Positions 52,831 to 60,503 of a stretch of 64,000 bases of DNA are shown here, in pieces; positions within the stretch are counted from its first letter, which is position 1; every line of letters begins with the position of its first letter. Source of the DNA: Nocardioides sp. GY 10113 (GTDB taxonomy: Bacteria; Actinomycetota; Actinomycetes; Propionibacteriales; Nocardioidaceae); NCBI RefSeq assembly GCF_004919105.1, contig NZ_STGK01000019.1, forward strand, positions 1-64,000, read 5' to 3'. The position numbers and the translations under genes were made by a program. The notes under the pieces are model-generated. The model did no database searches. It was not told where the DNA came from and worked only from the letters and a program-made list of their open reading frames with translations.

Positions 52831-53646
52831 GTGAGCACTCCCATCGCCGAGGTCGCGGTCATCGGCGGCACCGGCTTCTACCGGTTCCTGGACGAGGCGA
52901 CCCACGTCGACGTCACGACGCCGTACGGCGCCCCGTCGGCGCCGGTCGCGATCGGCAGACTGGCCGGGCGCAGCGTCGCCTTCCTCCCACGCCACGGCGA
53001 GCACCACGACTTCCCGCCGCACGCGATCAACTACCGGGCCAACATCTGGGCGCTGGCGGCGCTCGGCGTACGGCAGGTGCTGGCGCCGTGCGCGGTGGGC
53101 GGCCTCGGCACGAGCGTGTCGCCGGGCGACCTGGTGGTCCCCGACCAGCTCGTGGACCGCACGTCGGGCCGGGTGCAGACCTACGTGACCTCCGGCGCCG
53201 TGCACCTGCCGTTCGCCGACCCCTACTGTCCCGGCGTCTCCGCGGCGCTGGCGGCCGACGGTGCCGTCACGGCCGGCGGCACGATGGTGGTGATCGAGGG
53301 ACCCCGGTTCTCGACCCGGGCGGAGTCGCAGGGGTACGCCGCGGCCGGCTGGTCGCTGGTCAACATGACCGGCCATCCCGAGGCGGTGCTGGCCCGGGAG
53401 ATGCGGCTCTGCTACGCCACGTTGGCCCTGGTCACCGACATGGACGCCGGGGAGTCGGTGGGCCAGGGCGTGGGTCAGGAGGAGGTCTTCGCCCTGTTCC
53501 GCGCGAATCTCGAGCGGCTCGGCGACCTGCTCGGCGGGGCCATCGGGCGGCTGCCGGACCCGACGGGGTGCAGCTGCTCCGCCTGGGCCGACGACATCGA
53601 GCTCACGTACGAGATCCCGAGCGAGATCCCCAGCGAGATCCCGTGA
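52831..53646 (+). CDS. mtnP: S-methyl-5'-thioadenosine phosphorylase
   Basis: A 271-residue purine nucleoside phosphorylase-family enzyme of the MTAP type: AVIGGTGFYRFLDE, FLPRHGEHHDFPPHAINYRAN, VIEGPRFSTRAES, LVNMTGHPEAVLAREM and the base-recognition segment VTDMDAG, whose two Asp residues fit an adenine base. It splits methylthioadenosine with phosphate to adenine and methylthioribose-1-phosphate. The last residues repeat EIPS EIPS EIP from a 12-bp DNA repeat. The GTG start follows CAGAGT by 6 nt (possible leaderless). The stop overlaps the epimerase gene (GTGA). Confidence 0.9.
   Translation: MSTPIAEVAVIGGTGFYRFLDEATHVDVTTPYGAPSAPVAIGRLAGRSVAFLPRHGEHHDFPPHAINYRANIWALAALGVRQVLAPCAVGGLGTSVSPGDLVVPDQLVDRTSGRVQTYVTSGAVHLPFADPYCPGVSAALAADGAVTAGGTMVVIEGPRFSTRAESQGYAAAGWSLVNMTGHPEAVLAREMRLCYATLALVTDMDAGESVGQGVGQEEVFALFRANLERLGDLLGGAIGRLPDPTGCSCSAWADDIELTYEIPSEIPSEIP
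53611..53643 (+). repeat. 12-bp tandem repeat at the mtnP 3' end
   Basis: GAGATCCCGAGC, GAGATCCCCAGC and GAGATCCCG in a row, encoding EIPS-EIPS-EIP. In frame, so copy changes alter only the length of the tail. Confidence 0.75.
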
Positions 53647-54680
53647 GGGTGCTGCTCACCGGCGCGGCCGGCTTCATCGGCGGCGCGGTCCGCGACGCCC
53701 TGCACGCGGCCGGCCACGAGGTGGTCGCGGTGGACCTGATGCTGCCGCAGGCGCACGGAGCCGCGGCGGCGCCGGCCGGCGTGCACCGCCTGGACGTGCG
53801 GGCCGCCGACGCGTGGACCGAGCTGCTCGGTGGGATCGACGTGGTCTGCCACCAGGCGGCGGTGGTCGGGGCGGGCACGACGGTCGCCGACCTGCCGCTC
53901 TACGCCTCGCACAACGATCTCGGCACCGCCGCGCTCCTCGCCGCCATGCACGCCGCCGGCGTGGACCGCCTGGTGCTCGCCTCGTCGATGGTCGTCTACG
54001 GCGAGGGTCGCTACGCCTGCGCCGATCATGGACGTCAGCGACCCGGTCCCCGACCGGTCGAGGCACTCCGCCGAGGAGAGTTCGACCCCACGTGCCCCGC
54101 CTGTGGACGTGCCCTGACGTGGGAGCTCGTGCCCGAGGACGCGCCGATGGACCCGCGCAGCTCCTACGCGGCGAGCAAGGTCGCGCAGGAGAACTACGCC
54201 GCTGCCTGGGCCCGCCAGGCGCCGGGCGCGGTCGTCTCGCTGCGCTACCACAACGTCTACGGGCCGGGCATGCCCCGGGACACGCCGTACGCCGGGGTCG
54301 CGGCGATCTTCCGCTCCGCGCTGGCGCGCGGCGAGGCACCGCGGGTCTTCGAGGACGGCGGGCAGGTGCGCGACTTCGTGCGGGTCGACGACGTGGCGGC
54401 GGCGAACCTCGCGGCCGTGGAGGCGGTGGCCACCGCGGCCCCGGGCTGGTGCGACGCCTTCAACGTCTGCTCCGGGCATCCCGTCACCATCGCCGAGGTC
54501 GCCCGCCTGCTCGCCGGTGACCGCGGGCCACGCCCGGAGGTCACCGGCGAGTTCCGGGCCGGCGACGTCCGGCATGTCGTGGCCTCCCCGGAACGGGCCG
54601 CTCGGGTGCTCGGGTTCACCGCGCGCACCGCTCCGGCCGTCGGCATCCCCGCGTTCGCGACGGCCCCGCTGCGCGCCTGA
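53643..54680 (+). CDS. NAD-dependent sugar epimerase/dehydratase with zinc-ribbon insert
   Basis: A 345-residue extended SDR enzyme: NAD motif GAAGFIGG, SSMVVYGEG with the catalytic Ser/Thr, Y-x3-K in SSYAASKVAQENY, and LRYHNVYGPGMPRDTPYAGV. Between strand and catalytic helix lies an insert with Cys-x2-His (YACADHG) and Cys-x2-Cys (TCPACGRAL), a probable zinc ribbon. Such inserts occur in a group of NDP-sugar epimerases. It probably makes a nucleotide sugar for the glycosyltransferases downstream. The GTG overlaps the mtnP stop. Confidence 0.85.
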   Translation: MRVLLTGAAGFIGGAVRDALHAAGHEVVAVDLMLPQAHGAAAAPAGVHRLDVRAADAWTELLGGIDVVCHQAAVVGAGTTVADLPLYASHNDLGTAALLAAMHAAGVDRLVLASSMVVYGEGRYACADHGRQRPGPRPVEALRRGEFDPTCPACGRALTWELVPEDAPMDPRSSYAASKVAQENYAAAWARQAPGAVVSLRYHNVYGPGMPRDTPYAGVAAIFRSALARGEAPRVFEDGGQVRDFVRVDDVAAANLAAVEAVATAAPGWCDAFNVCSGHPVTIAEVARLLAGDRGPRPEVTGEFRAGDVRHVVASPERAARVLGFTARTAPAVGIPAFATAPLRA

Positions 54681-54710
54681 TCCGCAGCGGCTCGGGCCGA
54701 GGAGGATCCG

Positions 54711-56027
54711 TCACCAGAAGGTGCTGACCAGGTGCTGCACCAGGAGCGCCGTCGCCACCTGCAGGGCGAGCGCGGGGCGCAGCCATCGGTCGGGCAGCCC
54801 GGCGAGGCTGAGCGTCAGCCACGGCACGAACGGCAGCCAGATCCGCTCCACCTCCGCCTTGCTCATCAGCGAGAGGTCGGCGACCAGCACCGCGGCCAGC
54901 GCACCCAGCACGAGCCAGCGCGCGGGGCGCTCGACCGCGCCGAGCCGGGTCAGCCCGGCCGCGACGGCGGGGCCCGCGGTCGTCACCAGCAGCGCCAGGT
55001 TGGCCCACAGCCAGTAGCTCGCGGGACGGTCGGCGGCGATGCCGTCCCAGTACCGCTCGCGCAGCACGGGGAAGGCCTCCCACCACGCGAAACCGGCGAC
55101 CGCGAAACCGAGGACGACCGCACCGGCGGCCGCAGCGCAGGGCAACAGCGGGCGCCAGCTCCGCGCTGCGACGAGCACTGTCACCGCGACCGCGGCGAAG
55201 AGCACCAGGCCGTAGGACAGCATCACGAGACAGCCGTAGCCCACCCCTGCGGCGGCGGCCCAGGCGAGAGCGGGAATCCCGGTCCGGGTGGCCGCCAGCG
55301 CCAGCAGCAACGTGGCCCACGCGGCGACCGCCGCCATCACGGCGTCCGCGGAGACGGCCAGGGTGACCGCCGCGGGGGTCAGCACCAGGAACGGGGCCGC
55401 CCGCCGCGCGGTGGCCGCCGCGCCGAGGGTCCGCAGCGTCAGCAGCACCGCCGGCGGGATCGTCGCTGCCAGCGCGGTGACGACCAGCGCCGCGGCGAGG
55501 TCGCCGCCGAGGCCGACCCGGACCAGTCCCACGAAGAACAGCAACATGCCCGGCGGGTGCCCGGCGACGTGGATCGCCCAGTTGTCCGGGGCGTCGGACG
55601 GGATGCGGTCGACGTAGGTGCGCAACAGCGCCGGGACGTCGTCGACCGCCCGCGCGGTGGGCAGGTACTCCGACCAGTGCCCGAGCACCCGGGTCAGTCC
55701 GTCCGGGCCGTCGACGAGGGCGAGGGCCAGCAGCCAGCCGAGTCCGACGACGTAGGCGACCGCCAGCAGCGCTCCGAACCTCAGCCGATCGGCGAGCCGA
55801 CCGCCGAGCACCACGCCGAGAACGGCCAGCAGCAGTGCCGGTGCGGTCCCGGGCCCGACCCGCGCCCGCTGGTCGCCATGCCATGGCGGGAAGTTCTCGC
55901 TCAGGGGGATGCGTGAGGATCGGGCGTGCACGTTCCAGCCGGTCAGCGCCGGCACCGCGATGGCCGCGACGACCACCGCCAGCGCGACGGCCAGCGCGAT
56001 CCAGGGGGCATGGCGGCGACCGATCAC
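54711..56027 (-). CDS. Polytopic membrane protein, glycosyltransferase-like
   Basis: A 438-residue protein with about ten to eleven hydrophobic segments and a large extracytoplasmic loop after the first (HARSSRIPLSENFPPWHGDQ). The layout (Pro/His/Asp-rich loop between helices 1 and 2, then many helices, HVAGHPPGMLLFFVGLVRVG) resembles polyprenyl-phosphate-dependent GT-C transferases, but no exact family is recognised. The GTG is chosen for TAGGCT 7 nt upstream. It is divergent from the GT2 gene (114 bp) and convergent with the epimerase gene (30 bp apart). Confidence 0.7.
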   Translation of the reverse strand: MIGRRHAPWIALAVALAVVVAAIAVPALTGWNVHARSSRIPLSENFPPWHGDQRARVGPGTAPALLLAVLGVVLGGRLADRLRFGALLAVAYVVGLGWLLALALVDGPDGLTRVLGHWSEYLPTARAVDDVPALLRTYVDRIPSDAPDNWAIHVAGHPPGMLLFFVGLVRVGLGGDLAAALVVTALAATIPPAVLLTLRTLGAAATARRAAPFLVLTPAAVTLAVSADAVMAAVAAWATLLLALAATRTGIPALAWAAAAGVGYGCLVMLSYGLVLFAAVAVTVLVAARSWRPLLPCAAAAGAVVLGFAVAGFAWWEAFPVLRERYWDGIAADRPASYWLWANLALLVTTAGPAVAAGLTRLGAVERPARWLVLGALAAVLVADLSLMSKAEVERIWLPFVPWLTLSLAGLPDRWLRPALALQVATALLVQHLVSTFW

Positions 56028-56034
56028 GCCTGGG

Positions 56035-56040
56035 AGCCTA
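56035..56040 (-). promoter_or_regulatory. -10 box of the membrane glycosyltransferase-like gene (leaderless)
   Basis: TAGGCT on the minus strand, 7 nt before the GTG at 56027. Confidence 0.55.
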
Positions 56041-56128
56041 GGGTCGCGGTCCACCGCGCCGCCCCGCCCGCGGGCGATGTCACCGGTTCGTAAGCAGCCA
56101 GCGGGCGACGTCCGGGGCCGACCGTGCC

Positions 56129-56134
56129 TAGCGT
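56129..56134 (+). promoter_or_regulatory. -10 box of the GT2-to-methyltransferase operon (leaderless)
   Basis: TAGCGT, 7 nt before the ATG at 56142. Confidence 0.55.
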
Positions 56135-56141
56135 GGGGTGC

Positions 56142-56798
56142 ATGGCCCGAGCAGACCTGATCCTCCCGTGCCGCGACGAGGCCGCGGCACTGGAGCGGCT
56201 CCTGCCCCTGGTGCCCGAGGTCCTCCGGGTGGTCGTGGTGGACAACGGCTCCACGGATGGCACGGCGGAGGTCGCCAGGCGGTACGGCGCGACCGTGGTG
56301 CACGAGCCGGAGCCGGGGTACGGAGCCGCCGTCGCTGCGGGGCTGGACGCGGCCGAGGCCGACATCGTCGCCTTCATGGACGGCGACGGCTCCTTCGACC
56401 CGACCGAGGTGCTCCCGCTGGTGGATGCCGTCGCCGCCGGCGCGGTGGACCTGGCCGCCGGGCGCCGCCGTCCGGTCCGGCGAGGCACGTGGCCCTGGCA
56501 CGCCCGCCTCGGCAACGACCTCGTGGTGCGCTGGCTGCGCCGCCGCACCGGCTTCCCGCTGCACGACCTCCCGGCGATGCGGGCGTGCCGTCGCGAGGCC
56601 CTGGTGGCGCTGGGGGTGCACGACCGCCGGTTCGGCTATCCGGTCGAGCTGATGCAGGCCGCGGTCGCAGCGGGCTGGCGCTTCGCCGAGTACGACGTGC
56701 GCTACCTGCCGCGCGCGGAGGGCACGCGGTCCAAGGTGTCCGGCTCGGTGCGGGGGACGGTGCGCGCCGCGCGCGACTTCTACCGGGTACTGGCATGA
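56142..56798 (+). CDS. Family 2 glycosyltransferase
   Basis: A 218-residue GT2 enzyme: LILPCRDEAAALERLL, VVVVDNGSTDGTAEVA, the DxD-type FMDGDGSFDP, and DLPAMRACRREALVALG. The short GT-A core lacks a membrane helix. Similar to dolichol/polyprenyl-phosphate sugar transferases and to the transferases paired with CofC-like proteins. The ATG is chosen for the TAGCGT box. It begins a run of tightly coupled genes ending at the histidine kinase; the next start overlaps its stop (ATGA). Confidence 0.88.
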   Translation: MARADLILPCRDEAAALERLLPLVPEVLRVVVVDNGSTDGTAEVARRYGATVVHEPEPGYGAAVAAGLDAAEADIVAFMDGDGSFDPTEVLPLVDAVAAGAVDLAAGRRRPVRRGTWPWHARLGNDLVVRWLRRRTGFPLHDLPAMRACRREALVALGVHDRRFGYPVELMQAAVAAGWRFAEYDVRYLPRAEGTRSKVSGSVRGTVRAARDFYRVLA

Positions 56799-57520
56799 GC
56801 GCGGCCGGATGGGCGTCGCCGCCGGTGGCGGTGCTGGTGGTCGCCAAGGCCCCGGTGCCGGGTCAGGTGAAGACGCGGCTCGCCACCGACCTCGCGGCCT
56901 CCGGTGCGGGCCGGCTGGTCGGCCGGTGGGCGGCCCGGGCCGCGGCCGACCTCGCGGCGCTCGCCCTGCTGGACACGATGCACGCCTGCGGCGGATTCGC
57001 AGCGCCGGAGCGCCGGCATCTCGCGCTCTCCGGCACGTTGGAGGACGGGACGCACGGCGGGGAGCTGCGGCGAGCGCTGGCCGGCTGGCAGGTCCGGCCG
57101 CAGCTCGGCGCCGACTTCGCCGACCGCCTGGCCGCCGCGCATGCCGGGACGCCCGGGCCGGCCGTGCAGATCGGCATGGACACCCCGCAGGTCACCGCTG
57201 CCGACCTCGCGGCGGCCGGCGCGCTGCTCGAGGGGGCGGACGCCGTGCTCGGCCCCGCCGCGGACGGTGGCTGGTGGCTGCTGGGGCTGCGGGACCCGCG
57301 TGACGCGCAGTGCCTCGTCGGGGTGCCGATGTCGACCCCGGAGACCGCGGCGAGGACCGAGGACGCGTTGCTGGCGAGGGGACTGACGGTCGCCCGTGCG
57401 CACGTGCTGCGCGACGTCGACCGGGCCGTGGACGCCGACGCGGTCGCGGCGGAGTCGCCGGACACCCGCTTCGCCGCGGCCTGGCGGTGCTGGCAGAAGA
57501 TCGCCGAGGTGGCGCTGTGA
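56795..57520 (+). CDS. TIGR04282/DUF2064 CofC-like transferase
   Basis: A 241-residue protein of the TIGR04282 (DUF2064) family, related to nucleotidyltransferases such as CofC and MobA: VVAKAPVPGQVKTRLA, IGMDTPQVTAADL, LGPAADGGWWLLGLRDP and a C-terminal DVDRAVDADAV. The family is often paired with a GT2 gene, as here, and is predicted to transfer a nucleotide or sugar. Overlap ATGA with both neighbours supports a common pathway. Product unknown. Confidence 0.87.
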   Translation: MSAAGWASPPVAVLVVAKAPVPGQVKTRLATDLAASGAGRLVGRWAARAAADLAALALLDTMHACGGFAAPERRHLALSGTLEDGTHGGELRRALAGWQVRPQLGADFADRLAAAHAGTPGPAVQIGMDTPQVTAADLAAAGALLEGADAVLGPAADGGWWLLGLRDPRDAQCLVGVPMSTPETAARTEDALLARGLTVARAHVLRDVDRAVDADAVAAESPDTRFAAAWRCWQKIAEVAL

Positions 57521-58158
57521 ACCGCGAGACGACGTTCACCGCCGCCTTCACGCGGGCGCTGCGCGGCGGTGCCTGCTCGGTCGTCGGCCTCGACCCGGGG
57601 CCGGCGGCGGTGCCGACCGCCCGCTGGACCGCCGACGCCGACGACGACGATCGCGAGATCCTGGACCTGTGCCACGGGCCGACGCTCGACATCGGCTGCG
57701 GCCCGGGGCGGATGGCCGAGGAGCTGGCCGTCCGCGGGCAGGTCGTCCTCGGGATCGACGTGGTCGCCGAGGCCGTGCACCAGACGATCCGGCGCGGCGC
57801 GAGCGCGCTGCGGCGCGACGTCTTCGGCACGGTCCCCGCCGAGGGGCGCTGGCACACCGCGCTGCTCGCCGACGGCAACATCGGGATCGGCGGCGACCCG
57901 GAGGCGCTGCTGCGCCGCACGGGCGCCCTGCTGACCGAGCGGGGCCGGATCGTGGTCGAGGTCGCCGAGCCCGGAGTGCCGGCACGAGCGGTGTGGGCGA
58001 TGCTGGAGTGCGAGGGACAGCGCAGCCGCCCGTTCCGATGGGCTGTCGTGGGCACCGACGACATCGGCCGCCTCGCGGCGCCGGCGGGTTTCGGGCTCGA
58101 CCTGCTGCGCCGCATCGGCCAGCGCTGGTGCGCGGTCCTGGTCCGGGAGCCGGCATGA
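57517..58158 (+). CDS. SAM-dependent methyltransferase
   Basis: A 213-residue class I methyltransferase with motif I LDIGCGPGRMAEEL, motif II VVLGIDVVAEAV and motif IV-like ALLADGNIGIGGDPEALL. The N-terminal 50 residues (FTAAFTRALRGGACSVVGLD) are an acidic cap. The GTG overlaps the previous stop and its stop overlaps the molybdoenzyme gene, so it is part of the same pathway. Substrate unknown, possibly the product of the two transferases. Confidence 0.87.
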   Translation: MNRETTFTAAFTRALRGGACSVVGLDPGPAAVPTARWTADADDDDREILDLCHGPTLDIGCGPGRMAEELAVRGQVVLGIDVVAEAVHQTIRRGASALRRDVFGTVPAEGRWHTALLADGNIGIGGDPEALLRRTGALLTERGRIVVEVAEPGVPARAVWAMLECEGQRSRPFRWAVVGTDDIGRLAAPAGFGLDLLRRIGQRWCAVLVREPA

Positions 58159-59366
58159 CGGCGCCCGAGCCGACACCGGTGCCGAGCCCCGTCCCACGTG
58201 GGCCGCGGCCCGGCGTGGAGGAGCGCTTCACCTCCCGGCTGCGCAGCGCCGCCGTCGCGGCCCGGGTCGGCCTGTGGCTCGGCGTCTGCTTCGGCGTCGC
58301 GTTCCTGACCGGACTGCTCAGCCACTACGCGCAGGTGCCGGACCAGCCGGTCGCCTTCCCGACGGTGCCGGTGTGGGGCTACCGGGTGTCGCAGGGCATC
58401 CACGTCGCCGCCGGCAGCGCCGCCGTCCCGCTCCTCCTGGTGAAGCTGTGGACGGTCTACCCTCGCCTCTTCGAGGCCCTGCCGCGCCCGCTGACGCGCC
58501 CCTCGCGCGCGCTGCTGGCCACCTCCCTGGAGCGGGGCTCGATCGCCGTGCTGGTCGCCAGCGCGATCTTCCAGCTGGCCTCCGGCCTGGTGAACATCAC
58601 GCAGTGGTATCCCTGGGGCTTCTCGTTCCGGACGTCGCACTACGCCCTCGCCTGGGTGGCGATCGGGGCGCTGGTCGTCCACGTGGCGGTGAAGCTCCCG
58701 GTGATCCGGGACGTGCTCGGCGCCCCGCTCGAGGCGTCCGCCCACGACCGCCCGACGGCGACCGGGCCCGGGCCGGTCTCCCGGCGGACGCTGCTGCGGG
58801 GCACGTGGGCGGCCGCCGGCGCGGCGGTGCTGCTCACTGCGGGCGCCACCGTTCCGTGGCTGCGCCGCGTCTCGGTGCTCGCCGTGCGGACCGGTGAGGG
58901 GCCGCAGGGCGTGCCGGTCAACCGCTCCGCCCGTGCCGCGGGCGTCACCGCGGCGATGGGCGGGGCGTCGTACCGGCTGGAGGTGGTGCGGGGCGACCGC
59001 GTGGTCAGCCTGAGCCGCGCCGACCTGGCCGGTCTCGCGCAGCGCTCCCGGACCCTGCCGATCGCCTGCGTCGAGGGCTGGAGCGCCTCGGGCACGTGGA
59101 CCGGCGTTCCGGTGCGGGCGCTCCTGGACCTGGTCGGCGCACCCGCCGGCGGCGACGTCCGGGTGGTCTCCCTGCAGACACGCCGGGCCAATGCGGTGAC
59201 GGTGCTGCCGGGCAACTTCGCGGACTCCCCGGACGCGTTGCTCGCGCTGTCGCTGAACGGGGAGCCGCTGTCGCTCGACCACGGCAGCCCGGCGCGGATC
59301 ATCGCGCCGGACCGCCCCGGCGTCCTGCAGACCAAGTGGGTCACCCGGCTGGAGGTGCTCGCATGA
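58155..59366 (+). CDS. Polytopic molybdopterin oxidoreductase with internal Tat motif
   Basis: A 403-residue protein. Four membrane segments (about 36-56, 82-100, 128-146, 163-182) with His57, His83, His162 and His176 suggest a cytochrome b-like module. Then an internal twin-arginine motif S209-RR-T-L-L precedes a fifth hydrophobic segment (217-235), followed by a sulfite-oxidase-type molybdopterin domain whose metal ligand is Cys305 (PIACVEGW). This matches the dual Sec/Tat-inserted molybdoenzyme studied in Streptomyces. Electrons probably pass between the membrane quinone pool and an outer substrate. Starts with ATGA overlap. Confidence 0.87.
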   Translation: MTAPEPTPVPSPVPRGPRPGVEERFTSRLRSAAVAARVGLWLGVCFGVAFLTGLLSHYAQVPDQPVAFPTVPVWGYRVSQGIHVAAGSAAVPLLLVKLWTVYPRLFEALPRPLTRPSRALLATSLERGSIAVLVASAIFQLASGLVNITQWYPWGFSFRTSHYALAWVAIGALVVHVAVKLPVIRDVLGAPLEASAHDRPTATGPGPVSRRTLLRGTWAAAGAAVLLTAGATVPWLRRVSVLAVRTGEGPQGVPVNRSARAAGVTAAMGGASYRLEVVRGDRVVSLSRADLAGLAQRSRTLPIACVEGWSASGTWTGVPVRALLDLVGAPAGGDVRVVSLQTRRANAVTVLPGNFADSPDALLALSLNGEPLSLDHGSPARIIAPDRPGVLQTKWVTRLEVLA

Positions 59367-59800
59367 CCCGGCTGCTGCTCGGGGCCGCGGGCGTGCTGCT
59401 GGCGGCGTACGGCGCCGTGCTGCTGCTGACCCGGTCCGAGGTCGACCAGCTGGTCTCACTGGTGGCCTGGCTGGCCGGCGGTGTGCTGGTGCACGACGCG
59501 ATCCTGGCGCCGCTGGCGATCGCGGTCGCCTGGGTGGCGGCGCGGCTCCTGCCGACCTGGGCGCGCGGTCCCGCCGCCGTCGCGGGCCTGCTGATCGGCA
59601 CGCTCACGCTCCTCGCGGTGCCGGTGCTCGGTGGCTGGGGACGGCGGGCCGACAACCCCAGCCTGCTGGACCGCGACTACTGGGCGGGATGGCTGCTCGT
59701 GGTCGCGGTGGTGGTCGTCGGCGCCGTGGTCGCCGCGTTGGTCGTACGCTCGCGTCAGAGGTCGGGAGGTGCAGATGGCCAGCGTGCTCGTCGTGGATGA
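59363..59800 (+). CDS. Four-helix membrane protein after the molybdoenzyme
   Basis: A 145-residue protein with four hydrophobic segments (LLLGAAGVLLAAYGAVLLL, LVAWLAGGVLVHDAILAPLAI in part, AAVAGLLIGTLTLLAVPVLG, WAGWLLVVAVVVVGAVVAALVV in outline). The single His in GGVLVHDAIL and the charged RRADNPSLLDRDYW loop are distinctive. No family named. The ATG overlaps the molybdoenzyme stop and its end overlaps the response regulator by 26 nt, so it is likely a partner of the molybdoenzyme or sensor. Confidence 0.75.
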   Translation: MTRLLLGAAGVLLAAYGAVLLLTRSEVDQLVSLVAWLAGGVLVHDAILAPLAIAVAWVAARLLPTWARGPAAVAGLLIGTLTLLAVPVLGGWGRRADNPSLLDRDYWAGWLLVVAVVVVGAVVAALVVRSRQRSGGADGQRARRG

Positions 59801-60503
59801 CGATCCGACGGTCCGCGAGGTGGTGGCGACCTACCTGCGCGCCAACGCGCACGAGGTGACCGAGGCGGAGGACGGGGAGGCGGCCGTCGAGGCGATGGCC
59901 CGGCGTCCGGCCGACCTGGTGGTGCTGGACCTGATGCTGCCGGGCATCGACGGGCTGGAGGTGTGCCGCCGGATCCGCGCCACGCGGGAGGTCCCGATCA
60001 TCATGCTCACCGCGCTGGGCGACGAGGTGGACCGGGTCACCGGGCTGGAGGTGGGGGCCGACGACTACGTGAGCAAGCCGTTCAGCCCCCGCGAGCTGGT
60101 GTTGCGCGTGGAGTCGGTGCTGCGCCGCACCTCCGGGCGGGAGCCCGGGCTGCCGGACCTGCTGCGGGACGGCGACCTCGTCGTGGACCACCTGCGCCGC
60201 GAGGCGACCCGGGCGGGGGAGCGGTTGGTGCTCACCGCCCGCGAGTACGACCTGCTGCGCTACCTCGTGGCGCACCCGGGGATCGCCTTCTCGCGCGACG
60301 ACCTGCTGGAGTCGGTGTGGGGGTGGTCGATCGGGGACCGGTCGACGGTCACGGTGCACGTGCGTCGCCTGCGCGAGAAGGTCGAGGACGATCCGACCAG
60401 CCCGGTCCGGCTGGTCACGGTGTGGGGGATCGGCTACCTGTGGGAGGCGGCCGAGTCGGCCTCGTCGGCGGCGCTCCCGGTGACCGGGGCGGAGCCCCGA
60501 TGA
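59775..60503 (+). CDS. OmpR-family response regulator
   Basis: A 242-residue regulator with receiver domain (1-115; DDDP acid pocket, phosphorylated Asp in VVLDLMLPG, Lys in VSKPFSPREL) and a C-terminal winged helix (about 130-230; LTAREYDLLRYLVAHPG, STVTVHVRRLREKVE). GGGAGGT precedes the ATG. It pairs with the histidine kinase whose ATG overlaps its stop. The coupling to the molybdoenzyme operon suggests that it controls that pathway, though it may be a global envelope regulator. Confidence 0.93.
   Translation: MASVLVVDDDPTVREVVATYLRANAHEVTEAEDGEAAVEAMARRPADLVVLDLMLPGIDGLEVCRRIRATREVPIIMLTALGDEVDRVTGLEVGADDYVSKPFSPRELVLRVESVLRRTSGREPGLPDLLRDGDLVVDHLRREATRAGERLVLTAREYDLLRYLVAHPGIAFSRDDLLESVWGWSIGDRSTVTVHVRRLREKVEDDPTSPVRLVTVWGIGYLWEAAESASSAALPVTGAEPR

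Noticed and set aside
57192..59459. A 755-codon minus-strand frame opposite the methyltransferase and molybdoenzyme
   Set aside because: Arg/Pro/Ala-rich antisense frame without motifs; the coupled plus-strand genes are well supported.
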